Shown: positions 63,401 through 64,000 of the stretch, piece by piece
How positions within the stretch are numbered: the first letter of the stretch is position 1
Layout of the letters: each line of letters opens with the position of its first letter
DNA from: Saxidomus purpurata
Lineage: Eukaryota > Mollusca > Bivalvia > Venerida > Veneridae
DNA length: 64,000 nucleotides
Reading direction: 5' to 3'
NCBI GenBank assembly: GCA_022818135.1
Contig: JAFMSR010000005.1
Location: forward strand, 31,675,254 to 31,739,253
Program-made: the position numbers and the translations under genes
Notes under the pieces: generated by a model
Told to the model about the DNA's origin: nothing
The model's input: the letters and a program-made list of their open reading frames with translations, nothing else
Databases searched by the model: none

Positions 63401-64000
63401 TATTTTAGATCGTTTGCGTGCGGCGAAATGACTTGAAGTGTTAAACAATTTTCCTTTTCGCTAATCTATCGAGCCTTTTTGGAGACTAAATAAACATAAT
63501 TTATTTTTTTAGGGCATTTAAATTTTTTCAAGAACAATATTTCTATCACAATAAAGAGGGCCTTGCATCTTGACATTTTAGTTGGATTTGTGAAATACAA
63601 ATATAATTTTGCCAGTATTCAAATATCTAAATTTCCATTGCACGGTTTTGCGTCAAGATGAAGTATCTAAAAAAGGGCAACGTAACTAAAACAAGGCGAA
63701 AAGCATAACACGTAAGCCCCTGTCAAGGACTAGAGCAGCTGTTTTAGGGTCCCAAGATACCCAGCAACATCCGGTTTTATTCTCAGGCTCCATGTACTTA
63801 TTACAATTGGCACCCTTCATGTTCCTTTATTTAGAAACTAAAATAACCAATCATAATTTAAATGGGGTATGGCATTTACCCTTTCACTTATTATCAAGAT
63901 GAAATGTACCTATTTCAATATTTACATTCTGCTCTGTTTCAATATGAAAATCACGTTCAATTACTTCACTTCCGTGTAGGGACTAACTTCACGCAGGACT
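60454..64000. other. gene-free stretch to the window end
   Basis: No gene is supported. A C-rich patch near 62560-62650 and a less A+T-rich patch near 63715-63820 stand out in composition but show no frame, fold or repeat that I can identify. Confidence 0.4.

Overview
The window looks like non-viral, gene-poor animal DNA. It is strongly A+T-rich, has very few long open frames, carries one clear spliced protein-kinase exon with GT/AG borders, one Pol III tRNA gene, and many old DNA-transposon relics and tandem repeats. Two repeat families (a short inverted-arm element at 25.1 and 45.3 kb, and a tandem repeat of about 156 bp at 60.2 kb) resemble repeats I remember from bivalve genomes, especially heterodont clams. 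A bivalve mollusc is my best guess, but it rests on memory and not on a search.

Layout. 1-10.8 kb: no supported gene. 10.8-11.8 kb: a worn tandem repeat and a minus-strand tRNA-like relic. 13.7-14.7 kb: a 29-base poly-C run, a cysteine-rich open frame, and a segment with good splice-acceptor signals that may be a terminal coding exon. 18.2 kb: a possible retroelement tail. 22.0-22.3 kb: a MITE with matching ends and a central perfect hairpin. 25.1 kb and 45.3 kb: two copies of one dispersed element. 33.2-34.3 kb: a degenerate 31-bp array, then a 142-codon hydrophobic open frame with a poly(A) signal 56 bases after its stop. 36.7 kb: a 93-nt imperfect hairpin. 39.3 kb: the kinase exon, followed 190 bp later by a 14-copy, 29-bp minisatellite. 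44.0 and 51.1 kb: Tigger/pogo-like transposon ends. 56.8 kb: an apparently intron-containing tRNA-Lys(TTT) gene. 60.2 kb: the tandem repeat of about 156 bp.

How it works together. The only confident protein-coding sequence is the single kinase exon; its partner exons were not found, so much of the surrounding DNA may be long introns of that gene. Most other open frames are under about 110 codons. By a rough calculation at one-third G+C, several of that length are expected by chance in 64 kb, so they were not called. Three frames of 142-149 codons stand out slightly and are listed with low confidence. I found no convincing new multi-gene system. The items most worth following up are the tRNA-Lys intron, the minisatellite beside the kinase splice donor, the membrane-protein frame and the 36.7-kb hairpin.
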